NCBI RefSeq assembly: GCF_042652345.1 | Contig: NZ_JBHSJJ010000003.1 | Coordinates: 372,001 to 436,000, forward strand | Source of the DNA: Negadavirga shengliensis | GTDB taxonomy: Bacteria > Bacteroidota > Bacteroidia > Cytophagales > Cyclobacteriaceae | Direction of reading: 5' to 3' | Length of the DNA: 64,000 nucleotides | Part shown: positions 56,192-64,000 of the stretch, one piece after another | Position numbering within the stretch: the stretch's first letter is position 1 | Layout: every line of letters begins with the position of its first letter | Notes under the pieces: model-generated | Seen by the model: only the letters and a program-made list of their open reading frames with translations | What the model was told of the DNA's origin: nothing | Databases searched by the model: none | Position numbers and translations under genes: made by a program

Positions 56192-58057
56192 CTAGCGGCT
56201 GGTAAAGTTGTCTATATAAAACAATCCCATGGCCTCTTTTTGATCTGCCCCGGGCAGGGGAGGGACGGGATCCTCGTTGGGTGTTTTTCTGTTGGGAGTG
56301 TCTCTGTATGGTCCTGTGCGAAAAGAGATCCTTTCTACAGATTTAACTGCTTCTGCCAACGGGATATTTTTCTTCATGACTTTGTCATCAAAAATAATGG
56401 CATACTGTCCATAGGGGGAGGCGTCGACAGAAAGGCTTATTTTATGCCATTTGCCTTTTGTGTAATTTCCCAAAGGGACATCTTCCAGCCCTTCATTATA
56501 CAGGACTTGTCCGTTTTGGGCAAATTTCACCCTTACCGGTCTGTTGCCATACCGGTCTACAACGTCTACCTCCAAGTGTCCCAAGTTCCGGTCATCCACC
56601 AGCACCTCAAATTCCAATGAGGCGTTTTCAGTTTCTTCAAAAACCCGGATGGCCCTGGCATAATCATAAGGGTCTTCGTCTTTGAGTTCCAGGGAATAGC
56701 CCTCGCCGGCTGGGTTATGCACCAAGCTGACCGGAGCCCACAGGGGAGCATAAATGTTCCAGTCCGGTACCGGGCCATTAGGCTGGAGATCGTCAAAATG
56801 ATCCTTTATCTCACCATTGACTTCATGTTTGATTGGGGTAGGGACGCGGCTTACCCACATGTCCTCTTTGTTCATGCTGTAGGTGAGCCACATGTCGTTT
56901 CCCGGAGGGTCGCCGTTGCCGGCAACAATTCCCCTCACATAGCAGGGACCGAAGTCTTTCCAGCGGCCGAAAAACCTCCTTGGAGGCACCTCTCCCTGTA
57001 CCAAAACCATGTCATCATAAACGATACCGTCCTCACTCGTGATAACGATGAGGGGATACCTGTATTCGTCAAGATCAATAGGATTATAAACCATGGCATA
57101 GCGGTTGTCTTCGGTCTTTTGACCCCAGACTTTGCCGCCAGCCATGGTAAGGGTAGGAACTTTCACTGATTGAGAGAAATTCTCTCCTCCGTCTTCTGAC
57201 AATGCGGTAGTAGACCTTTTCCATAATCCAACGATCTTTTCATCCTTTCTAGTATAAAAAGAGAAGGCAGATCCACCTCTTCCCCCCTTATAAAATCCAT
57301 CGAGGCCGTTATCCTCATCCCTCCATTGCAAGGTCATCAGGGTGTTATCAAGTAATTCCTCACATGCTGCCACGAAGCCTTTGTCGTCAGAAGTTTTGAA
57401 AAAGGGATAGCTGGTATTGGTTTCATCCCAGGAAGTATGGCTGCTGTATCTGATAAAATAAATGGGGCCGTATGTACCGTCTTTGTAAATTTCCCGTACT
57501 ACCCTGCCGATTCCGCCCTCTTCAAAAGGATCCTCCGCATGGCCATAGAAAGCAAGGGTAAGTAACCTCCCATCAGCGCTCACATAAAAGCCCATTCGCT
57601 GGTGCATCATGTAGCCGTTGTATCCTTCCGGAATGGTAACGCCGGCAGGTGCCTCATAAGGGGGAAATATCACTTCAGGCCTTGTCCAGGTTCTCCCATC
57701 GTCTGAAGTGATCAATAATGTTTGTCCAGGAGCGATATGTTCATCCTCAGGATTGCTGAGGTACTGTTGGTAAAACCGGCCGTTCCAGTAAGCCAGATTG
57801 GAAGCATGGCTGTAAGTCCAGCCGTGTCCGTCTGCAAGTTCCGGATGGGTCCGGTTCACCCTTAAAGTTTGCCTGCTTTCCACACCCACCGCATACCTGA
57901 GCCTCCCCTCATGAAGAGCAGGATCTATACTTGCTCCTCCGATGTATCTGACTGGTTCATGAATGCTTCCGGTCTGCGCATGAACATTCTTGCCCATAAA
58001 CAACAAACTGGAAGCGGCGAGAATCAAGGGAAGCAATCCGGACAATGATCTATTCAT
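56192..58057 (-). CDS. BNR/Asp-box beta-propeller protein, sialidase-like
   Basis: This 621-aa exported protein (signal peptide ending VHAQ) has a six-bladed sialidase-type propeller (about 60-420) with an Asp-box, TLLITSDDGRTWTRPEV, and a related ALSEDGGENF. A C-terminal jelly-roll (about 450-620) reads like a LamG/concanavalin domain (SLEFEVLVDDRNLGHLEVDVVDRYGNRPV..LFYIDNFTS). It could be a glycoside hydrolase or polysaccharide lyase of the glycan locus; the sialidase Arg triad is not evident, so sialidase activity is unproven. It is coupled to the acyltransferase gene 11 bp upstream. Confidence 0.75.
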   Translation of the reverse strand: MNRSLSGLLPLILAASSLLFMGKNVHAQTGSIHEPVRYIGGASIDPALHEGRLRYAVGVESRQTLRVNRTHPELADGHGWTYSHASNLAYWNGRFYQQYLSNPEDEHIAPGQTLLITSDDGRTWTRPEVIFPPYEAPAGVTIPEGYNGYMMHQRMGFYVSADGRLLTLAFYGHAEDPFEEGGIGRVVREIYKDGTYGPIYFIRYSSHTSWDETNTSYPFFKTSDDKGFVAACEELLDNTLMTLQWRDEDNGLDGFYKGGRGGSAFSFYTRKDEKIVGLWKRSTTALSEDGGENFSQSVKVPTLTMAGGKVWGQKTEDNRYAMVYNPIDLDEYRYPLIVITSEDGIVYDDMVLVQGEVPPRRFFGRWKDFGPCYVRGIVAGNGDPPGNDMWLTYSMNKEDMWVSRVPTPIKHEVNGEIKDHFDDLQPNGPVPDWNIYAPLWAPVSLVHNPAGEGYSLELKDEDPYDYARAIRVFEETENASLEFEVLVDDRNLGHLEVDVVDRYGNRPVRVKFAQNGQVLYNEGLEDVPLGNYTKGKWHKISLSVDASPYGQYAIIFDDKVMKKNIPLAEAVKSVERISFRTGPYRDTPNRKTPNEDPVPPLPGADQKEAMGLFYIDNFTSR

Positions 58058-58068
58058 GGTTGTTTGAA

Positions 58069-59166
58069 TTATAGCTTGATGAATATTTGCTTTTTATAGA
58101 GAATATAGGCGGGGATGAAATTGATAGCAACAAATAACAGGGCATAAAGCATGCTTGCCAGTTTGATGGGCAGGCCTATATCTGCCAAACCGGTGACAAA
58201 ATGTGCATCCAGGGAATTCCCTCCAATTTTTAGCCCATAAAAAACAAGGGATAAAATATCAGCCAGCACGTAAACGGTGATGGCGTTGGCGCCGAATATG
58301 ATACCGACCGAAGTGCCTTTTTTATGGCCTAAGATATCCACCATAAAATAAAATGCCCCGAGTACCGTGAATGCCGTGCCTCCTGTTACCAGGGCGAATG
58401 TACTGGTCCACACATGCTTATTGATAGGAAATACCTGCGCCCAAAGCAAACCGATGAGAATCAAAGGTACTCCTATGGCCATCAGGTAATTGGCCCTGAA
58501 TGGGGGGCTGATATCTGCTAAAAGGATTCTTCCCGCCAACATCCCCATTATTCCCGTCACAATGGAAGGAAGCGTGCTGAAAAGCCCTTCGGGATCCCAC
58601 GTGCCTTCCCACATCTTTCCGGGAAGTAAAATACTGTCTATATAGGCTGCCAAATTGACGCCGGGTTCAAGCATGGGTTTGCCCGCTCCGGGAGTGGGGA
58701 TAAGGGCCATGGCAAACCAGTAAAGGACCAGGACGGCTGCACTGATGTATGCCTGTTTTTTCCAGTCTGTATTCAGGAACAGAATGGCACAAACTAAAAA
58801 CACCACAGCAATTCTTTGCAGCACTCCGGCAATCCTCACCTCCGTAAAATCAAAATGGGGAATAAGATTGAGCAATACACCTACTGCAAATATCTTTATG
58901 GATCTAATAATTATCTTTTCGTACATCTCCCCCTTTGGCTTGCCCAACGCAAGGCGCTTGCTATAGGCAAATGCTATGGAGACACCCACAATAAAAAGGA
59001 AAAAGGGAAAAATAAAGTCGGTCATGGTAATGCCGTTCCAGTGAGCGTGCAACAAAGGGGGATAAACATGGTCCCAGGTCCCCGGATAATTCACCATTAT
59101 CATCGCGGCGATCGTAAAGCCCCGCATGGCATCCAAAGAGATCAATCGGGTAGTTTTTAAGGTCAT
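58069..59166 (-). CDS. HGSNAT/DUF5009-type membrane acyltransferase
   Basis: This 365-aa protein has about ten helices. The family start is RLISLDAMRGFTIAAMIMVNYPGTWDHVYPPLLHAHWNGITMTDFIFPFFLFIVGVSIAFAY, whose DAMRG and H-A-x-W-x-G residues match the heparan-alpha-glucosaminide N-acetyltransferase family. Bacterial members sit in N-acetylglucosamine loci and may acetylate amino sugars across the membrane. Its neighbours, a GH20 hexosaminidase (divergent) and a propeller enzyme, support amino-sugar use. Confidence 0.87.
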   Translation of the reverse strand: MTLKTTRLISLDAMRGFTIAAMIMVNYPGTWDHVYPPLLHAHWNGITMTDFIFPFFLFIVGVSIAFAYSKRLALGKPKGEMYEKIIIRSIKIFAVGVLLNLIPHFDFTEVRIAGVLQRIAVVFLVCAILFLNTDWKKQAYISAAVLVLYWFAMALIPTPGAGKPMLEPGVNLAAYIDSILLPGKMWEGTWDPEGLFSTLPSIVTGIMGMLAGRILLADISPPFRANYLMAIGVPLILIGLLWAQVFPINKHVWTSTFALVTGGTAFTVLGAFYFMVDILGHKKGTSVGIIFGANAITVYVLADILSLVFYGLKIGGNSLDAHFVTGLADIGLPIKLASMLYALLFVAINFIPAYILYKKQIFIKL

Positions 59167-59246
59167 ATTACAAAATTACGGTTACTTTAAATAGTCAATT
59201 TAATACGTGTTGCGGTAATAATAAGGCTACTTAAATATTTCGATTT

Positions 59247-61829
59247 ATGAATAAATATGCAGCTTACATTTCCGGTTTTTTAATGATATGTTGTCTTTTC
59301 GGTTGTGGCCGGGAAGGAAGTTGGGAGAGAGCCGTGGATCAAATCCACTTGGAGTGGGAACTGGTAAGCAACTTTGTGGGAGAGAATGATGAATTTTTGG
59401 CCCAGTTTATCTTAGATAACCAAAGCAACCAGGTTCTGACTGATCAGGGTTGGGCCCTGTTTTTCAATATGGCCCCAAGGAGAATCTTGGAAACGGAACA
59501 TGCTGACATCACCCACCTCAATGGGGACTGGTACAAGCTGAGTCCAAAAGCTGGCTTCAACCTCGCTCCGGGTGAAGCTGTCACCGTTTCGTACAAGGGA
59601 ATCGAGGGGGTGATCAAGGAAACCGATGCCCCCATGGGGCTTTATTTTGTGTTTTATGGCGATAATGATGAAGAAACCATTGTTCCGGTCACCAACTGGA
59701 AGGTAAGCCCCTTTGTAAGGGAGGAGCAGTTATCAAGGGGACATGAAGACCATGAACAGCCCTTTTCTTCGGCAAAAAGGTTTGAAGAAAACGCAAACAT
59801 GGAAAGGGTGGATGAAAAATCCCTGCTTCCCATTATTCCTACGCCATATTATATGGAAAAAAAAACCGGGAGCTTCGGGCTGGCCGCTCCATTGGAAATC
59901 CATCATGGCCAGGGGCTTGAAAATGAAGCGGAGTACCTTAGCGAAAAGCTGGCGGAGATCAGTGGGGAACGCATCGCCATCAAGGAGGGACCCGGGACTG
60001 GGGCTAAAATACGCTTAGGACTTGCGGATATAGAACTCAATGGGAAAAAAGAAGAGGTATATGCCTTGGAAATCAACGATTCAGGAATAAATATAACGGG
60101 GAGCGATGCTGCTGGGGTATTTTATGGCGTGCAGTCGCTGTTGGCTCTTCTGGGGCCTGATGCCTATATGGGAAAAGGGATGCCATTCCATTTGCCACAT
60201 TTGGAGATTAAGGATGGACCCAGATTTGCCTTCAGAAGCTTGCACATGGATGTCAGCCGTAATTTTCAGGATAAGGAAACCATCAAAAGAACGCTTGATC
60301 TCATGTCACATTACAAACTCAATCATTTTCTTTTTTACACTACAGAAGATGAAGGGTGGCGTTTGGAAATAGACGGGCTACCGGAACTGACGTCCGTGGG
60401 AGGCCAAAGACAGCATGTCAGCGATGTTTCTGAAGCGGCACTGCATCCGGCGTACGGATCTGGTCCTGACGCCTACATCGAAGGCAATCACGGCAGTGGA
60501 TTTTATACCAAGGAGGACTTTGTAGAAATCCTGAAATATGCCAAAGCCAGACATATTACCATCATCCCGGAACTCAATTTTCCGGGACATGCACGGGCGG
60601 CAATCAAATCCATGGAGGCCCGGTACCAAAGATTGATGCAAGAGGGGGATGAAGAGGGGGCAGAGGAATTCAGACTCATTGATCCGGAAGACAATTCAGA
60701 ATACCTCTCAGCACAGGCATTTAAAGACAATGTGGTGAGTGTGGCCAGGGAATCTACCTATAGGTTTTATGAAAAAGTGGTAGACGAAATAGCAAAAATG
60801 TATGAAGAGGCGGGTTTGGAGATGAAAAAAATACATGCGGGAGGAGATGAGGTCCCCGAGGGTTCCTGGACCAAATCCCCCATGGCTGCTAAGCTGCTGG
60901 AGGAACTTCCGGATATCGATGACCCCAAAAACCTTCAGGCTTATTTTTTCAGGGAATTAATGAAGCGGTTGGAAAAGCGGGGACTGGAAGTACACGTATG
61001 GGAAGAAATGGCTTTGGTAAAAACCGAGGAAGGAACTTACCGGCCCAGTCCGGAATTTGTCGGTAAAAAAGTCATACCCTATATATGGAACAATATGTTT
61101 GATTATCCTGATCTGGGATACCAACTGGCCAATATGGGCTATGAGGTGGTGTTGTGCAATGTATCCAATTTTTACTTTGATCTCGCTTATGACAATGATC
61201 CGGAAGAGCCTGGCTTGTATTGGGGAGGCTTTGTCAATACCAAAAGCGCTTGGACTTTTGCGCCTTTCGACTGGTTCAAAACCACTTATAAAACTTCCAT
61301 GGGGAAACAAATCAATCAGGAGGAGGAATTTAAAGAAATGGTTAGGATAACACCTGAAGCCCGCAAGAATATTATTGGCCTTGAAGCCCAGCTCTGGAGT
61401 GAAACGATCAAAGGAAGGGATATGATAGAGTACTATATGCTTCCTAAGATGCTGGGTTATGCGGAAAGCGCCTGGGCTGCGGAGAGATCTTGGGAAACCA
61501 TCCCTGATGCGAAGATGAGGGAAGCCCAAATTTCGGCAGGCTGGAATGTATTCGCCAATACCGTTGCTCTGAGAGAGTTACCTAAACTTGCCAGAATGAA
61601 TGGGGGCTATGCCTACAGGATTGCCCCTCCCGGTGCCAAAGTAGAAGATGGTCTGTTATATGCCAATACGGATTTTCCGGGATTGGAAATCAGGTATGCG
61701 CTGGATGGCGTTTCTCCCACCGCGGACGCTCCTTTATATGAGAAGCCATTGGAAATAAAAGGGGAAATCAGACTTAGGACATTTGATATGTCCGGAAATG
61801 GCAGTAGAGAAGTTAGGGTCTCTCCCTGA
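59247..61829 (+). CDS. GH20 beta-N-acetylhexosaminidase lipoprotein
   Basis: This 860-aa protein removes terminal GlcNAc or GalNAc. A lipobox signal (MICCLFGC) is followed by a CHB_HEX-type carbohydrate-binding domain (about 30-150) and a GH20b alpha/beta domain (about 205-325). The catalytic barrel has MDVSRNFQDKETIKRTLDLMSHYKLNHF, IIPELNFPGHARAAI and the catalytic pair Asp534-Glu535 in KIHAGGDEVPEGSW. The W-rich active-site wall ends with IIGLEAQLWSETI. A chitobiase C-terminal domain (GLEIRYALDGVSPTADAPLYEKPLEI) closes the protein. It should be outer-membrane attached, for chitin-oligomer or glycoprotein glycan use. Confidence 0.94.
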   Translation: MNKYAAYISGFLMICCLFGCGREGSWERAVDQIHLEWELVSNFVGENDEFLAQFILDNQSNQVLTDQGWALFFNMAPRRILETEHADITHLNGDWYKLSPKAGFNLAPGEAVTVSYKGIEGVIKETDAPMGLYFVFYGDNDEETIVPVTNWKVSPFVREEQLSRGHEDHEQPFSSAKRFEENANMERVDEKSLLPIIPTPYYMEKKTGSFGLAAPLEIHHGQGLENEAEYLSEKLAEISGERIAIKEGPGTGAKIRLGLADIELNGKKEEVYALEINDSGINITGSDAAGVFYGVQSLLALLGPDAYMGKGMPFHLPHLEIKDGPRFAFRSLHMDVSRNFQDKETIKRTLDLMSHYKLNHFLFYTTEDEGWRLEIDGLPELTSVGGQRQHVSDVSEAALHPAYGSGPDAYIEGNHGSGFYTKEDFVEILKYAKARHITIIPELNFPGHARAAIKSMEARYQRLMQEGDEEGAEEFRLIDPEDNSEYLSAQAFKDNVVSVARESTYRFYEKVVDEIAKMYEEAGLEMKKIHAGGDEVPEGSWTKSPMAAKLLEELPDIDDPKNLQAYFFRELMKRLEKRGLEVHVWEEMALVKTEEGTYRPSPEFVGKKVIPYIWNNMFDYPDLGYQLANMGYEVVLCNVSNFYFDLAYDNDPEEPGLYWGGFVNTKSAWTFAPFDWFKTTYKTSMGKQINQEEEFKEMVRITPEARKNIIGLEAQLWSETIKGRDMIEYYMLPKMLGYAESAWAAERSWETIPDAKMREAQISAGWNVFANTVALRELPKLARMNGGYAYRIAPPGAKVEDGLLYANTDFPGLEIRYALDGVSPTADAPLYEKPLEIKGEIRLRTFDMSGNGSREVRVSP

Positions 61830-62301
61830 GCAATGAGTATGTTAATAAATCTCGGGTACCATTAAAAATCGGTGCTGTAAGTAAAATTTTATTTGGTAAA
61901 AAAAAATAATTCTAATTTTGTTTTAATTGGGGTTTTTTTTATCCGTGAAGCGGGCGTTGAGGAGTAGATTTTACTGATCGAATATCCTGCGGTAAAACCC
62001 ATGTTTTTTGAAATTTAAATTCATTTCAAGAATTATTAACAATATGACAATATGACAATTCAAAATCACCTATTTATTTAAAAATATGGTTAATTCTTTG
62101 TGATGTTTTTATAACCTATTCATTACCAGTAAATAGGGTGTTTTTGTTTTTCGCAAATTGAAGATTAATATACGTGATTTACGCAGATTTCCTGCTTTAA
62201 AAGTAAGATATTCATAAAATAATTCTTAACTCTATAAACAGCGATTTGTTGGAGGGTTACAGAATAAAATTGTTTTTGCTTACTATAAAAATGTGTGGAA
62301 T
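61830..62301. other. A-T-rich intergenic stretch before the ECF sigma gene
   Basis: This 472-bp stretch is very A-T-rich and has no supported gene. A short tandem repeat of ATGACAAT lies at about 62043-62058. I saw no strong terminator after the GH20 gene. Confidence 0.4.
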
Positions 62302-62829
62302 ATGGAACAGCCTGACAGAAAACTACTGGAAGAATTTCGATTGGGGGACCGCAACGCCTTTGAGAAAGTGTACCAATATTACAGGATCCCTGTGATCCGG
62401 TTCAGCGTTTCCATCATAAAGGACGAGCAGGAAGCGGAGAATATCTATCACGAGGTATTTATGAAAATTCTGAAGAAACGTAAAAACATTAAACCGGAGT
62501 TGAATTTCAATTCTTATGTATTTACTTCTGTAAAAAACGAAATATTTGATTATCTCAAAGCGCTGAACAAAAATAATACCTTAAAAGAACGTTTTTGGGA
62601 ACGCTTACAGCAGGAACAGGACGACCGTGGGGATCTAAAGGAGATGCACCTTACCAAGCTGGAAAGCGTCATCAAAACACTGTCGCCTAAAAGAAGGCAG
62701 ATTCTGGAAATGAATTATTTTGAAAAGAAGTCTTATAATGAAATAGCGGACATCCTTATGATTTCAAAAAATACGGTAAAAAACCAATTGGTAAAGGCCA
62801 AATATATTATCCGTAAAGAAATGGAATGA
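62302..62829 (+). CDS. ECF sigma-70 family RNA polymerase sigma factor
   Basis: This protein has 175 aa from the ATG at 62302; a GTG three codons earlier is possible. Region 2 is seen in AFEKVYQYYRIPVIRFSVSIIKDEQEAENIYHEVFMKILKK. Region 4 is LESVIKTLSPKRRQILEMNYFEKKSYNEIADILMISKNTVKNQLVKAKYII. In Bacteroidota such factors usually pair with a FecR anti-sigma and a SusC receptor. No anti-sigma gene lies between it and the SusC gene 200 bp downstream. Confidence 0.9.
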   Translation: MEQPDRKLLEEFRLGDRNAFEKVYQYYRIPVIRFSVSIIKDEQEAENIYHEVFMKILKKRKNIKPELNFNSYVFTSVKNEIFDYLKALNKNNTLKERFWERLQQEQDDRGDLKEMHLTKLESVIKTLSPKRRQILEMNYFEKKSYNEIADILMISKNTVKNQLVKAKYIIRKEME

Positions 62830-63028
62830 TTTTTTGTCATTTTTTCAGCTATACCTTATCATTTTCATAAGTAAAATGATCATGTAATAATGTGTGGTAA
62901 AACATATTTATTACAAAAAAATATCCTGTAAAATTGTATTATTAATATAAAAGAAAGTAGAAGTTTACCGTACGGTCAAATAATATCTTTGATAGGTAAA
63001 TGTGGATGTTTCATTTAAACATATACCT

Positions 63029-64000
63029 ATGAAGATATCATTACAATTCCTGGTTTTTTTGGGGAAACCTATATTATTGTTTTGTCTGCTTATGGTCAGT
63101 CAGACTGTTTTCTCCCAAACCGGCAACCAGGTAAGCGGCAAAGTCACCGATGAAATGGGGGAATCCATTCCAGGAGTCAATGTTTTAGTGAAAGGTACTT
63201 CCGTTGGCACCATTACTGATATAGACGGAAGTTATGCGGTAAATGTCCCGGATGGCAGTGATGTCCTCGTTTTTTCTTTTATAGGATATAGGACCAGAGA
63301 GGTCGCCGTGGGAGAGAGGAGCAGGATAGACATCCGGTTGGAATCCTCTCTTTCCGATATGGAGGAGGTTGTGGTGATTGGTTTTGGGGAGCAGTCAAGG
63401 GAAACCCTGACTACGTCGATCACCAAGGTGGATGACAAAGTTTTGCAGAATGTTCCTTTTCCTAATGCGGCGTCCGCTTTGCAGGGGTCGGTTTCAGGGG
63501 TAAGGGTACAGAGTACTTCCGGTCAGCCCGGTGCGGCCCCCAGGGTAATCGTAAGAGGAGGCACTTCTATCAATAACCCTAATGGAGCAATCCCGCTTTT
63601 TATTATTGATGGCGTGATAAGGCCTGATATGAATGACATCTCTGCAGATGACATAGAATCCATGCAGGTATTGAAGGACGCGGCAGCTACTTCTATATAC
63701 GGGGCCAGGGCTTCCAATGGGGTAGTGATCATTACCACCAAATCGGGCAAATCAGGACAAGCCAGGGTTACCTATCGCTATGACCTTACCTTATCGGAAC
63801 CCGGAAAACTTTATCAGATGGCCAATGCAAGAGACTACCTTACCTTGTATAGGTCAGGGCATATCCGCCCGGACAAATTCCCTGATGAAACGGTCAGGCT
63901 TGCTTTGCCAAATGGCTTCGGTACCGGCAATGATTTATCCAATAATACGGCTTTTACGACCCAATATCTTTCCCCGGAGAACGAGCACAAGCTCAATGAG
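63029..64000 (+). CDS. SusC/RagA family TonB-linked outer-membrane receptor (3' end outside window)
   Basis: 324 codons are visible from the ATG at 63029. A signal peptide (about 1-30, ending TVFSQT) is followed by the carboxypeptidase-regulatory-like domain (VSGKVTDEMGESIPGVNVLVKGTSVGTITDIDGSYAV). The SusC TonB-box region (EEVVVIGFGEQ) and the plug come next: NAASALQGSVSGVRVQSTSGQPGAAPRVIVRGGTSINN, PLFIIDGVI and VLKDAAATSIYGARASNGVVIITTKSG. It runs off the window. It should import an oligosaccharide with a SusD partner beyond the edge, fitting the amino-sugar genes upstream. Confidence 0.93.
   Translation, partial: MKISLQFLVFLGKPILLFCLLMVSQTVFSQTGNQVSGKVTDEMGESIPGVNVLVKGTSVGTITDIDGSYAVNVPDGSDVLVFSFIGYRTREVAVGERSRIDIRLESSLSDMEEVVVIGFGEQSRETLTTSITKVDDKVLQNVPFPNAASALQGSVSGVRVQSTSGQPGAAPRVIVRGGTSINNPNGAIPLFIIDGVIRPDMNDISADDIESMQVLKDAAATSIYGARASNGVVIITTKSGKSGQARVTYRYDLTLSEPGKLYQMANARDYLTLYRSGHIRPDKFPDETVRLALPNGFGTGNDLSNNTAFTTQYLSPENEHKLNE

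Noticed and set aside
1..64000. CRISPR arrays, prophage, tRNA or rRNA genes, intact insertion sequences
   Set aside because: No regularly spaced direct repeats, phage structural or integrase genes, cloverleaf-like segments or transposase frames were seen on reading both strands.

Overview
The window reads as chromosome of a denitrifying Bacteroidota bacterium, most likely order Cytophagales (Cyclobacteriaceae-like). The grounds are Bacteroidota promoters (TTTG, about 20 bases, TAnnTTTG), SusC/RagA and carboxypeptidase-regulatory-domain TonB receptors, FeoAB with its small Cys-rich partner, and protein texture. The genus is inference. I saw no tRNA, rRNA, CRISPR, phage or intact insertion sequence.

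Layout. 1-1.0 kb: end of queA. 1.2-8.0 kb: iron uptake (feoA, feoB, Cys-rich peptide, siderophore-type TonB receptor, PepSY reductase-like protein), with matching 23-bp palindromes ahead of feoA and the receptor. 8-9.5 kb: atypical pyruvate kinase. 9.7-12.6 kb: Rrf2 regulator and quinol NO reductase. 12.7-18.7 kb: methyltransferase, OsmC, anaerobic ribonucleotide reductase (its glycyl-radical segment on a separate short overlapping ORF), a uracil-DNA-glycosylase-like protein and Pcm. 18.8-25.7 kb: an unknown Cys-containing 595-aa protein, nadA, nadB, queD, ric (Fe-S repair) and an NnrS-like membrane protein. 25.8-33.4 kb (minus strand): a seven-gene nitrate respiration operon. 33.6-36.1 kb: glutaminase, then hemerythrin, second Rrf2 and truncated hemoglobin. 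36.1-39.0 kb (minus): SCO, SUMF1-type protein and NirK-cytochrome c. 39.2-39.9 kb: Crp/Fnr regulator. 40.3-46.6 kb: norC-norB-norQ-norD-hemerythrin/PAS-norE-norF. 47-56 kb: housekeeping and hypothetical genes. 56-64 kb: glycan genes (BNR beta-propeller protein, HGSNAT-like acyltransferase, GH20 hexosaminidase), ECF sigma factor and the start of a SusC receptor.

How it works together. Nitrate would be imported by NarK-type carriers and reduced by a NasA-type molybdoenzyme wired through a four-cluster ferredoxin, a Rieske protein and a NarI-like cytochrome b. NirK makes NO, and two NO reductases (qNor and cNor) remove it. No nosZ lies in the window, so the route visible here ends at N2O. Two regulatory layers can be read from the DNA. 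First, TGA-N6-TCA sites sit exactly 33 bp (centre to centre) upstream of perfect -7 elements at both narK and nirK, as expected for Crp/Fnr activation. Second, a palindrome near AAGAYAAAWWTGTCTT recurs at nine places ahead of rrf2, qnorB, osmC, nrdD, the unknown gene, ric (twice), hemerythrin and norC. I infer an NsrR-like, NO-sensing Rrf2 regulon, and it marks the unknown 595-aa protein as a candidate nitrosative-stress gene.
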